Below, one piece after another: positions 28,896-37,433 of a stretch of 64,000 nt of DNA; the stretch's first letter is position 1, and each line of letters starts with the position of its first letter. Below the pieces are notes generated by a model. The model saw nothing but the letters and a program-made list of their open reading frames with translations. It was not told the DNA's origin and made no database searches. Origin of the DNA: Betaproteobacteria bacterium (GTDB taxonomy: Bacteria; Pseudomonadota; Gammaproteobacteria; Burkholderiales; Casimicrobiaceae); the NCBI GenBank assembly GCA_016704895.1, contig JADIZG010000073.1, positions 75,568 through 139,567 of the forward strand, read 5' to 3'. The position numbers and the translations under genes were made by a program.

Positions 28896-30914
28896 CTAGA
28901 ACGTTCCCGCGCACCCCCAAGGTCACGCCGCGCTTGCCCATCGGCGCGATGTCCTTGACGAAGGACACGTGGTTGCGCGCGTCCTCGTCCAGGAGGTTGG
29001 TGCCGCGCAGGAAGGCCGTCATGCCGTAGCGTCCCTGGGTCAGGTGCCAGGCAAGCGTCAGGTCGAGCATCGTGTAGCCGTCGGTCGGAAGCTCGTCGCC
29101 GGCGACGCGGTCCTGCCCCTGCACGCGCAGGACGTCGAGACGCGCATTCCAGCGGTCGGCGTCATAGATCACCCCCCCGCCGAGCCGGACCGGCGAGATG
29201 CGCGGCAGCGGACGGTTGTCGTCTTCGTTCGTGCCACGCAGGTAGTCGGCGCGCAGGTCGAGGTCGAGACGTCCCGGCCCGACCCGGCCGAGGCTGAACG
29301 TCCCCTCGGCTTCGATGCCCTGGATCGTCGCCTTGACCGGCCGGTAGACGTAGATCGGCAGGTCCTCGTCCGGATCGACCGCCCCGGTGTCGAACAGCCC
29401 GATGTAGTCGCGGAAGCGGTTGTAGAAGTAGCCCACGCTGCCGGACCACGCGCCGAAACGCCGGCGCAGCGCCAGCTCGAAGCCGGCGGCCTTCTCCACG
29501 TTCAGGTTGCGGTCGCCGATCTCGATCAGGCCGGTCGCCACGTGCGCGCCGTCGGCGTAGAGCTCCTGGTAGGTGGGCGGACGCTCGCTGTAGACGAAGG
29601 ACCCGACGATCGACGTTTCCTTGCCGAGCGGCACGATCGCGCCGATCGAGCCGGACAGCGCGTCGAAGGTGCGCCGGTCGGAGGGGCCGAAGCGGTCGTC
29701 GGCCTCGGCGCTCACGCGCGCGTTGTCGTAGCGACCGCCGAACTGGAGACGCCAGGCGTCGAAGCGGACTTCCTCGTACGCGAACGCCGACCAGCTCCGC
29801 GTGCTCGTCTTCGGCAGGAAGCCTTCGTCGCCGAGCGCGGAGAAGTCGAAGTCGATCGCCTGCAGGCCGAACGCGCCTTCGAACGGGCCGACCTTCGCGT
29901 GCGCTGCGTCGACGCGAGCCTCCCAGCCCTTGTTCTTGAACACGGTGCCGACCTCGTCGCCTTCGAACTCCGTGTGTTCGTAGTCCGAGTGACCGAAGCG
30001 GAACTTGAGCGACGTCACCGGCCCGATGGGCGCACGCCAATCGCCGGCGACGTCGACTCGCGTCTGCTTCATCCTGATCGTGACCGTTTCCTCCGCCACC
30101 GTCCCGTAGTCGCTGTCGAAGCCGGTCACCGAGGCGCCGAGGGAGCCGTCCTTGCCGTTGAAAGCCAGGCCGAAGGCCCCGCCGTCGGAGTCGCTGGCGC
30201 TGTTCGGCAGGCGACCGCGCGGTTCGTCCTCGTCCGGCGGGAGGGGATCGATCTCGCGCAGACGCGCGGACCGGGCGTAGTCCGGGATGCGCAGATCGCT
30301 CGTCTTGCGGGTGAAGCCGTCGACGTGGAATGCGAGGCCGCCCGAGAGCCACATCCACCGCGCCGGCAAACGCCCGCTCCGACGCGGGGACGCGTAGCGT
30401 GCATCCACCGCGCCCGAGATGCCGGGCAGGCGCCTCGAAGGGGATGCGACCGTCGAGCGTTGACCACGCCGCCGATCGCGTTCGGTCCGTAGAGCAGCGT
30501 GCCTGGTCCGCGCACCACTTCGATGCGCTTCGTCGTCAGCGTCTCGAGCGCGACCGCGTGGTCGACGCTGGTCGCCGACGCATCGAGCAGCCCGACGCCG
30601 TTCTGCAGGATGCGGATGCGATCGCCATCGAAGCCGCGGATGACCGGACGGCTCGCGTTCGGACCGTAGTAGCTGGCGTTGACGCCGACAAGCGTGCTCA
30701 ACATCTCGCCCAGCGTCGGCTGCTGGCGGATCAGCAACGCCTCGCCGACGAGGACCGACACCGGCGGGATCATGTCGAACAGTTCGCTGCCGAGAGGATT
30801 GGCGGTGACGACGATCGGCGACATCGTCTGGGGCAAGGCAACTTGCGCGCCGGCAACGGGCGCGGCGAGCGATGCGAGCGCGGCCGCGCCGCACAACAGG
30901 GCGTGGAAGGACAC
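28896..30914 (-). CDS. TonB-dependent outer-membrane receptor, ZnuD-like (several frameshifts)
   Basis: Outer-membrane gated barrel that would import a metal or metal chelate using TonB energy. A signal peptide (FHALLCGAAALASLAAPVAGAQ) begins at a GTG start with AGGAG upstream. The plug has TANPLGSELFDMIPPVSVL, RPVIRGFDGDRIRILQNG and VVRGPGTLLYGPNAIGGVVN, as in ZnuD receptors. The barrel follows with SERPPTYQELYADGAH and the end DIAPMGKRGVTLGVRG. The frame breaks at least three times between ~30370 and 30460, and one extra base at ~28908 hides the natural end VRGTF-stop at 28896-28898. Last gene of the metal-uptake operon. Zinc is inferred from family and context. Confidence 0.82.
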
Positions 30915-30983
30915 GGGAAAGACTCCTGACGCAGGTCCGGATGCGGGATCGCCGCAGCACCTGCGGCGACCGGCGGGGCGGAA

Positions 30984-31439
30984 CTACGACAGCGAGGGGG
31001 GGGCGCGGCTGCGGTACCAGGTCCGAGACTGGGCGACCCGGAGCGCAGGGACAGGAAAGGCGAGTTCGGTGTTCGGCGGAAAGGCGTGCGCAGGCGCGTC
31101 GCGCCCCGCTGCGACGTTCGCGCCCGATGCGAGGAGCGCGCACTCGAGGCAATCGTCGGCAGTTTGCGGCGCTTCGGCGACAGGCTGCGATGGCCGATCG
31201 AGGTGTTCGCCGAGATGCTCGAGCGGGTGAAGCTGGGCCGCGACCTGCACGAACAGCAGCAGAAGCGCGAGCGCCGCGCCCTTGGCGGCCCGGCACGCGA
31301 ACGGCCGCCGTCCATCCGGCGCGCGACGGGTGACCGCCGCGGGGAGCGAGCCTGCCCGGGACCGCCCTGCCGCGACCATCCCCCGCGTACTGCGGCGCAC
31401 GCCGGTGTCGCGCGGCAACGGTGCGCGTCTGCGACTCAT
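30984..31439 (-). CDS. DUF2946-like small Cys/His protein next to TonB receptor
   Basis: Up to 151 aa. A hydrophobic segment (KGAALALLLLFVQVAAQL) is followed by HPLEHLGEHLDRP and DCLECALLASG. Such short proteins with an HxxEHLGEH stretch and a CxxC often sit beside ZnuD-type receptors. The first ~45 residues are Arg-rich and may not be translated; the real start may be an internal codon. It begins 3 bases after the DUF3299 stop. The His and CxxC residues could bind metal in the periplasm (inference). Confidence 0.65.
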   Translation of the reverse strand: MSRRRAPLPRDTGVRRSTRGMVAAGRSRAGSLPAAVTRRAPDGRRPFACRAAKGAALALLLLFVQVAAQLHPLEHLGEHLDRPSQPVAEAPQTADDCLECALLASGANVAAGRDAPAHAFPPNTELAFPVPALRVAQSRTWYRSRAPPSLS

Positions 31440-31442
31440 GTC

Positions 31443-32000
31443 TCAGTTCTGCGGGATCGCCCGCGGAACGAATCCGGGAGGCGCGCCAGGCGAGACCTTC
31501 GCGACCTCGACCTGCGCGGCGTCGTGCAGCCGGTACAGCACACCGTTCGGGTCGTCCTTCTGCACCGCGAACTTCCCGGACAGGACGATCGGATCGAGCG
31601 TGTAGCCGACCGGCTCCTTCGCGAACACCTCGACGACCGCCTCGGGACCGGCCGGCAGGCAGAACGAGCAGTGCGGAGGCACGGCGGAGACGAGGAAGTG
31701 CTTCTGGCGGTCGCCCATGTCGAGCGGGATCATGAAGCCCTGCACGCGCGCGTCCTTCCGGTCGAGCGCCAGGATCGGCTTCGCGAACTGCGGGACCATC
31801 CGGCTGCCCTGCTTCACGGTCTCGACCTGCGCGAGCGTCTTCCACGACACCACGTCGGGTCGCTCGATCAGCACCTGCCCGCTGAACTCGCTCGCCGAGG
31901 GGAGCCCCGCCTTCGGGATGTTCTGGTTGAGCGCGAACGCGCTCCCTGCCGCGAATGCGGCGGCGGCGAACGAGGCGACGAGGGCGAGTCGGAGCGTCAT
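31443..32000 (-). CDS. DUF3299 periplasmic protein of the metal-uptake operon
   Basis: 185 aa with a Sec signal peptide (MTLRLALVASFAAAAFAAGSAFA). The mature part carries the DUF3299 features VSWKTLAQVE, LDRKDARVQGFMIPLD and the cysteine pair PPHCSFCLPAGPEAVVEVF, then GVLYRLHDAAQVE. Family function is not settled, but members recur in operons with a MacB-like ATPase, an FtsX-type permease and, in Vibrio cholerae, the Zur-regulated zrg system as I recall it. The stop-to-start gaps to both neighbours are 3-4 bases. Confidence 0.85.
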   Translation of the reverse strand: MTLRLALVASFAAAAFAAGSAFALNQNIPKAGLPSASEFSGQVLIERPDVVSWKTLAQVETVKQGSRMVPQFAKPILALDRKDARVQGFMIPLDMGDRQKHFLVSAVPPHCSFCLPAGPEAVVEVFAKEPVGYTLDPIVLSGKFAVQKDDPNGVLYRLHDAAQVEVAKVSPGAPPGFVPRAIPQN

Positions 32001-32004
32001 GGCT

Positions 32005-33380
32005 TCAGGAGTCCGCCAGCGTCGCCGCGACGTCGAGCCGCGATGCGCGCCACGCTGGCCAGCACGCGGCAAGTATACCGCCGGCGATCGCGAGAGCCAC
32101 GACGACGCCTTCGGCAGGCACGAAGCGCCATGCCGCGCCGGCGAGCGGCGCGGCAGCGGGAAGCCACGATCCGATCGTCGCCGCGGCCAGGTGCCCAAGC
32201 GCGAGGCCGAGGACCGCGCCGGCCGCCGCCAGCGACACGCTCTCGGCCATCAGCACCCAGACGACGTCGCGCCTGCGCGCGCCGAGCGCGCGCAGGATCG
32301 CGAGGTCGTAGCGCCGCTCCTCGAGCGCCTGCGCGAGCGCCACGAACAGCAGCAGCACCGAAGCGCCGACGAGGATCGCGGCGAACGCACGCACCAGGTC
32401 GAGCCCCACGCCGAACACCGTGAACAGCCGCGCCGTCTCGTACGCGGGCGACGCCGCCACCAGCGCGCTCGACTGGTTGATCTCGCGCGGCAGGCTCGCG
32501 GCGGCGATCGGGCTCGCGTAGCGCACCAGGATCATCGTGAGCTCTCGGTCCGGCTCGGCAGCCTTGGCCGCACCGCTGCCGTTCTTCGCGCGTCCGTCGC
32601 CGTTCCCGCCTGTCCGTTGCGGGACTTCGCGTGCCCGTTGCCGTTCGCCGCACGTCCGTTGCGGGCCTTCGCGTGCCCGTCGGGCGCGATCGCATCGCCG
32701 CCGCCTTCGGCCGCGGGGGCGCCGGCCACCTTCGCGTTCGCCGCGCCCTTGCCCTCCCGATGATGAACGTCGTGCACGTCCCAGACGCTTTCCACCGGGG
32801 TCAGCACCAGCCGGTCGACGACGCCCCCGGTCGACGCCAGCACGCCGACGACCTCGTACGGTTCGGCCGCGTGCTCCCCCCCGCCCTCGGCGAGCCCGTG
32901 CGCGCCGGCGAAGGCGGCGCCGACCGCGAGCCCGGTGGCGCGGGCCACCTCGCTGCCGATCACCGCCTGCATCGGCTGGTCGAACATCGCGCCCGACGCG
33001 AGCGTCGCGCCGTAGTGCTCGACGAGCGCGGGCTCGGTGCCGACGATGCGGAAGCCGCGGTAGCTGTCGCCCATCGCCAGCGGGATCGCGCTCGCGACCT
33101 TCGGGTTCGTCCGCAGCGCCGCGAGCGACGCGTACGGGACGTTTCCCGGCGGCACGTCGGCGTGGTAGACGCCCGCGAGCACGAGCTGCAGCGGGCTGCC
33201 CTTGGCGCCGACGACGAGGTCGATGCCGCGCGCGTCGCGCGCCAGGCGCCCGTCGATCTCGCTCGAGACGATGAGCGTGAGCGTCGCGATCGCGATGCCG
33301 ATCGCGGCGAGCGCCACGACCAGCGTCGTGGCGAGCGGCCGCCGCCGCGCGTAGGCGAACGCGAGCCCCGACAGCGTCAC
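32005..33380 (-). CDS. ABC transporter permease, FtsX-like, with His-containing loop (frameshifted)
   Basis: Permease of the metal-system ABC transporter, ~458 residues when repaired. It starts at a GTG that overlaps the ATPase stop (GTGA). N-terminal helix LATTLVVALAAIGIAIATLTLIV; periplasmic domain with DLVVGAKGSPLQLVLAGVYHADVPPGNVPY; three C-terminal helices with ERRYDLAILRALGARRRDVVWVL. Between the domain and the last helices is a hydrophilic loop with VWDVHDVHH and repeated NGHAK/DGHAK motifs. The first half stops at 32532 and the second runs on in another frame; removing one base near 32607 in a GCGGGAAC stretch joins them through AAEPDRELTMILVRYASP. Confidence 0.85.
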
Positions 33381-34036
33381 GCCGCCCTCCGCCTCGGGTG
33401 CACGTGCGCGGGGAGCGCGAACGCGTGCGGCAGCAGCGGCTTCACGCGCGCGTCGTGCGACGCGACGACGAGCGTCGCGCCGGACTCGATCGCCTGCGCG
33501 CGCAGGAGCTCCAGCGCCACGGCGGCGTGCTCGTCGTCGAGCGCGGCCGTCGGCTCGTCGGCCAGCAGCACCGCCGGGCGGTTGACGACCGCGCGCGCGA
33601 CCGCGACGCGCTGCGCCTGCCCCTGCGAGAGCTCGCCCGGCAGCCGGTGCGCGAGGTCGGCCACCTGCACCGCCTCGAGCAGCGCGAGGATGCGCGCGTC
33701 GTCGCGCTCGACGCCGGCGAGGCGCTGCGCGAGCCGCAGGTTGTCCGCGACGCTCACCGCGCCGATCAGGTGCAGCCGTTGCGGCACGAGCCCGATCGTG
33801 CGCCCGCGCCACCGGTCGCGTTCGGCGGGACCGAGCGTCGCGAGGTCCCGATTCGCCACGACGATGCGTCCGGACGTCGGTTGGGTCAGCCCGGCGATCA
33901 GGTGCAGCACCGTCGACTTGCCGCTGCCCGAGGGGCCCGCCAGCAGCCACGCCTCGCCGGCTTCCGCGCGCCACGACGCGACCGCGACGGCCAGCGAGTC
34001 CCCGTGGCGCTTCTCGACACCGGTCAGCTCGAACAT
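33377..34036 (-). CDS. ABC transporter ATP-binding protein of metal-uptake operon (MacB/LolD-like)
   Basis: 219-aa ATPase. Walker A LAGPSGSGKSTVLHL (~residue 34), Q-loop LVPQRLHLI, signature LSQGQAQRVAVARAV (~138), Walker B AVLLADEPTAALDDE (~158) and SHDARVK. First gene of a five-gene minus-strand operon whose members are 3-70 bases apart or overlap. A -10-like TAAAGT lies only a few bases before the ATG, so the mRNA may be almost leaderless. I looked for a Zur-type inverted repeat between 34037 and 34250 and saw none. Confidence 0.9.
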   Translation of the reverse strand: MFELTGVEKRHGDSLAVAVASWRAEAGEAWLLAGPSGSGKSTVLHLIAGLTQPTSGRIVVANRDLATLGPAERDRWRGRTIGLVPQRLHLIGAVSVADNLRLAQRLAGVERDDARILALLEAVQVADLAHRLPGELSQGQAQRVAVARAVVNRPAVLLADEPTAALDDEHAAVALELLRAQAIESGATLVVASHDARVKPLLPHAFALPAHVHPRRRAA

Positions 34037-34251
34037 CGCGTTACTTTAGCGCGAAACGTGGCGCGCCCCCCTCCGGCGAGGCGAGCCCCCGTCCGATGCG
34101 CGCCGGCGCGCCACCTCGATCGCACCAATTGTGGCAAGGTACGCGACTTGCGGGCGCTCGGCGAACCGAGGGCGCCCGGGAACCCGAGCGCCCCGCCGCC
34201 AGGCCGACGAGCCGACGACGGGGCCGGACGACGATGAACGGGAGCGTAGCG

Positions 34252-34440
34252 ATGAATACGCAGGAAGTGCCGGACCTCAAGCTGATCATGCTCGCGCTGG
34301 CGGAGGTGCTCGAGCGCATCACCGAGCTGCAGAACGCGAGAACCCTCGAGACGGTGATGGACCCGAAGGCGAAGGGCGTCTTCGCGCCCACGAGCATGAC
34401 GGCGCTCGAGCTCCGCCGCCGGGCGCGGGACATCGGCTGA
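34252..34440 (+). CDS. small conserved-looking protein of unknown function
   Basis: 62 aa: MNTQEVPDLKLIMLALAEVL, then ERITELQNARTLETVMDPKAK, then GVFAPTSMTALELRRRARDIG. It is an acidic helical protein with no cysteine or membrane segment. Codon use (GC-rich third positions) fits a real gene, and a GGGAG site lies about 8 bases before the ATG. A second ATG 18 bases upstream (34234) is possible. It stands alone between divergent and convergent neighbours. Function unknown. Confidence 0.55.
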   Translation: MNTQEVPDLKLIMLALAEVLERITELQNARTLETVMDPKAKGVFAPTSMTALELRRRARDIG

Positions 34441-34548
34441 GAAAAAGGGGCAGGCCACGATCACACGAGCGTGACAGCCTGAACGCGGGCCGTCCGCGCC
34501 GATCCGTCCCCGTTCGCCCCGCGTCGCGTTGAACCGGGCCTGCCCCCG

Positions 34549-35601
34549 TCACGCTGGCGCCAGCGAGCGATCGTCCGGCGCCGGAGCGAGGAATCGTCCC
34601 GTCGCTCCCGCGACCGCGGCCAGCCGCACCATCAGCGACGCGAACTCGTCCGGGGCGAGTGCCTGGTCGGCGTCGCACCACGCCTCGCGCGGGCAGGGAT
34701 GGACCTCGATCAGCAGGCCGTCCGCGCCCGCCGCGACCGCAGCGCACGCGAGCGCGCCCACCATCCACGCCTTGCCGCCCGCGTGCGACGGATCGACGAT
34801 CACCGGCAGATGAGACTCGCGCTTGACGAACGGGATCGCCGTGACGTCGAGCACGTTCCGATACGCCGTCTCGTGCGTGCGGATGCCGCGCTCGCACATG
34901 ACGATCCGGTGGTTGCCGCCGGCGGCGACGTACTCGGCCGCCATCAGCCATTCGGAGATCGTCGCGCTCATCCCGCGCTTCAGCACGACCGGCACGTCGA
35001 CGCGGCCCACGGCCCTCAGCAGGTCGAAGTTCTGCATGTTGCGCGTGCCGATCTGGATCACGTCGACGCCTTCGGCGAGGAACGCGTCGAGCGTGCGCAC
35101 GTCCATCAGCTCGGTCACGACCGGCAGCCGGTGCCGCGCCGCCGCGCGCTTCAGCATGCGCAGGCCCTCGATACCCTTCCCCTGGAACTCGTACGGGCTC
35201 GTGCGCGGCTTGAACGCGCCGCCGCGCATCATCCGCGCACCGCCGCGCGCCACCGCGTCGGCCGCCGCGGCCATCTGCTCGTCGGTCTCGACCGAGCAGG
35301 GACCGGCGATCACCTGCACCACGTCGCCGCCGATCGCCGCGCCGCCGACGTCGACGACCGTGCGGCCCGGGTGCCACTCGCGCGACACGAGCTTGTACGG
35401 CTTGACGATGTGCATCGCGCGCTCGACGCCGGGCATCGATTCGAAGTTCTCCGGCTCGAGGACGCGCTCGTCGCCGATCGCACCGACGAGCGTGCGCTCG
35501 ACGCCCCGCGACACGTGCACGCCGAGGCCCGCCGCACGGATGCGCGCCTCGACCGCCTCGATCACCTCCGGCGAAGCGCCGGCTTCCATCACCACGATCA
35601 T
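34549..35601 (-). CDS. aroF: 3-deoxy-7-phosphoheptulonate synthase (type I-beta DAHP synthase)
   Basis: 350-aa enzyme that condenses phosphoenolpyruvate and erythrose-4-phosphate, the first step of aromatic amino acid synthesis. An N-terminal ferredoxin-like regulatory segment (MIVVMEAGASPEVIEAVEARI, residues 1-75) precedes the barrel with IAGPCSVETDEQ, RGGAFKPRTSPYEFQG, VLKRGMSATISEWLMAAEY, IRTHETAYRNVLDV and IVDPSHAGGK. The N-terminal extension matches Thermotoga/Bacillus-type feedback-controlled enzymes. Ribosome site GAGGAGAGAG. Gene-symbol choice (aroF versus aroG) is by convention. Confidence 0.94.
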   Translation of the reverse strand: MIVVMEAGASPEVIEAVEARIRAAGLGVHVSRGVERTLVGAIGDERVLEPENFESMPGVERAMHIVKPYKLVSREWHPGRTVVDVGGAAIGGDVVQVIAGPCSVETDEQMAAAADAVARGGARMMRGGAFKPRTSPYEFQGKGIEGLRMLKRAAARHRLPVVTELMDVRTLDAFLAEGVDVIQIGTRNMQNFDLLRAVGRVDVPVVLKRGMSATISEWLMAAEYVAAGGNHRIVMCERGIRTHETAYRNVLDVTAIPFVKRESHLPVIVDPSHAGGKAWMVGALACAAVAAGADGLLIEVHPCPREAWCDADQALAPDEFASLMVRLAAVAGATGRFLAPAPDDRSLAPA

Positions 35602-35859
35602 CGCTCTCTCCTCGGTGGCGGTCGCGCTGGCGTCGATTCGGGCGGCTTGAAACGAATCGGGCGACCCGCCTGGGGCCGCCCGATCCTGTTTGACTGCGCT
35701 CGTCTGCTGTCGTCAGGGTGCGTGCGGCCGCCGGCGATAGGGCCGGTACCCGAACGCAAAATAGAACGCCGCCGCGGCAAGCGCGGCCGTCGCGGGCGCG
35801 ATCATCGGCTGACGGGCGGACGGAAGACATGCGCGAAAAGTCTAGCACACGCTTCTTCG
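35602..35859. other. intergenic region with hairpins, no clear gene
   Basis: 258 bases between the DAHP synthase start and the end of the next minus-strand gene. It holds an inverted repeat ATCGGGCG/CGCCCGAT around 35658-35688. A 30-codon minus-strand ORF (35713-35805) could encode a tiny membrane peptide but has no ribosome site. Nothing else is supported. Confidence 0.5.
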
Positions 35860-36978
35860 TCAATGGCTCGCGCGCCAGCGGTCGATCTCGCGCTCGATCG
35901 CCTCGGCGACGTAGGCGCGGAGCAACTCCCCGACGTGCTGGTTGATCGTCGCGACGAGGTCCGCGCTCGCGCGATCGACGATCGGCTTCAGCCGCTCGCC
36001 GAGCCGTTCGCGCAGGCCGGTGTCGGTGAACATGTCGATCCGCTGCAGCACCTGCATCCGTATTTCCTCGGCGAGCGCGTCCCAGTCGGCCCCCGAGGGC
36101 AGGGCGGGCTGCGCCGCCACGGGGGCTTCGTCGACGGGCTCGCGCGTCTCGAACGCGGGGGGCTCGGGCAGCGTGGCCGCCGCGGCCGGCTCGGCCGCCG
36201 CCGGACGGATCGGCCGCGTCCAGGTCACGTCGGGATCGAGGTCGGCCAGACTCCCCTCGGCCAGGTCCTCGATCTCCGGCGGAACGGGTCTCGGCGGCGC
36301 GACCGGCACGCCCAGCGCCGGCGCGGCGCGACGCACGGTCACGTCGGGATCGACCTCGGCGAACGCCGCGCGCGTCAGGTCCTCGATCTCGGGCGCGAGC
36401 GGCCGCGGCGCGGACGACGCGCTTTCGACATCGACGACGATCGCGCTGCGCAGGTCGGCGGATGCCTGTGCATCGGGCAACGCCGGCGGAACGATCGCGA
36501 CCGACGGCGGCGACGGGCCCAGCACGCTCTCGTCCTCGGGGGGAGGCAGGAGCCAGTCGGACGCCTCGCCTTCGTCGACCGGCGGCGCAGCGACCTCGAT
36601 CTCGTCGACGGCGTCCGTGAGCAACGGGAACCCGTCGGCGTCGGTGGCCGGAGACGTCCCCTCGACGGCCTCGTCGAGCAGCGGAATGTCGGCGTCGTCC
36701 GCCTCTCGCGCGACGATCGCCGCCGGAACCGGCGCAGCGGGGGCGAAAACCGGGGCCGGGACCGGCGCCATCGCCGGCGCACCCGCGACAACGGCGGCGG
36801 CAGGCACGATCGCCGGCGAGACGCTGCGCGGCCCGGCGTCGATCCTCGCCGCAGGCGCCTCCCGCAGCGAAGGCGGGCCAGGCGCAAAGCCGGGCCCGCG
36901 AACCGCCCGTTCGGCTTCCTGACGGTTGCGGCGCATCAGCGCATCGGCCTGCTCGAGCAACTCGCGCGCGGTAGGCAT
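35860..36978 (-). CDS. acidic repeat protein of unknown function, conserved C-terminal domain
   Basis: 372 aa. The N-terminus MPTARELLEQADALMRRNR is a conserved-looking helix. A long Pro/Ala/acid-rich disordered region (~40-270) follows, with a repeated unit: PEIEDLTRAAFAEVDPDVT and PEIEDLAEGSLADLDPDVT, plus two short motifs DIPLLDEAVEG and FPLLTDAVDEI. The C-terminal ~90 residues are helical (WDALAEEIRMQVLQRIDMF through AYVAEAIEREIDRW). The layout (N-terminal helix, acidic linker, C-terminal helices) recalls scaffold proteins such as PopZ, but I claim no homology. It starts 3 bases after the holC stop. Confidence 0.75.
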   Translation of the reverse strand: MPTARELLEQADALMRRNRQEAERAVRGPGFAPGPPSLREAPAARIDAGPRSVSPAIVPAAAVVAGAPAMAPVPAPVFAPAAPVPAAIVAREADDADIPLLDEAVEGTSPATDADGFPLLTDAVDEIEVAAPPVDEGEASDWLLPPPEDESVLGPSPPSVAIVPPALPDAQASADLRSAIVVDVESASSAPRPLAPEIEDLTRAAFAEVDPDVTVRRAAPALGVPVAPPRPVPPEIEDLAEGSLADLDPDVTWTRPIRPAAAEPAAAATLPEPPAFETREPVDEAPVAAQPALPSGADWDALAEEIRMQVLQRIDMFTDTGLRERLGERLKPIVDRASADLVATINQHVGELLRAYVAEAIEREIDRWRASH

Positions 36979-36981
36979 CGG

Positions 36982-37407
36982 TCAGCTCCCCGGTTCGAGC
37001 GCGTGGTGCTGCAGCGCGTACCCGCGATCGCGGTAGAACTTCCATCGACGGCGCCCGGCGTCGGCCGACGCCCCGTCGCGGCCGACGATGTCGGCGAGTC
37101 GCTCGAAGCGGCTGAAGAACGGCGGCGGATCCGGATGCAGGTTCACGAGCACGCAGGCCGCGCCATCGTGGTCGAGGACGTCGTCGACCACGATCGGCGT
37201 TTCCGCCGCGAGCGGACTGGCGAGTCGGCAATGCGGGAGGAATCCGGTCGCCGGCACCGTCCAGAGGCGCCGGTCGAGCGCGGCGGTGGTCGCGGGATCC
37301 GGCGTGAGCACGCGCACGTGCCCGTGCTGGCGCCACGCCTTCGCCACGATGCGCGCGGCGACGTCGAGCGGGTCGTCGGCGCCGGTGTAGAAGTCGATCG
37401 AGGTCAT
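36982..37407 (-). CDS. holC: DNA polymerase III chi subunit
   Basis: 141-aa clamp-loader accessory subunit that contacts single-strand binding protein. Typical segments are IDFYTGADDPLDVAARIVAKAWRQ at the start, LDRRLWTVPATGFLPHC (~47), and PIVVDDVLDHDGAACVLVNLHPDPPPFFSRFERLADIVG (~70-108), with the C-terminal RWKFYRDRGYALQHH. It lies 26 bases after pepA, the usual arrangement in Beta- and Gammaproteobacteria. Confidence 0.94.
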   Translation of the reverse strand: MTSIDFYTGADDPLDVAARIVAKAWRQHGHVRVLTPDPATTAALDRRLWTVPATGFLPHCRLASPLAAETPIVVDDVLDHDGAACVLVNLHPDPPPFFSRFERLADIVGRDGASADAGRRRWKFYRDRGYALQHHALEPGS

Positions 37408-37433
37408 CGCGGATCGGGCGCCGGGACTCGCGG

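Noticed and set aside
34037..34250. Zur-type operator in front of the metal-uptake operon
   Set aside because: No GTTAT-N-ATAAC-like palindrome was found. The TTACTTTA near 34040 is better explained as a -10 region.
34448..34540. Inverted GGGGCAGGCC/GGCCTGCCCC around a small gap
   Set aside because: The arms are ~80 bases apart with no T run, so neither a terminator nor a riboswitch is supported.
35713..35805. 30-codon minus-strand ORF with a hydrophobic stretch
   Set aside because: No ribosome site, no neighbour support and too short to judge; kept only as a remark in the intergenic entry.
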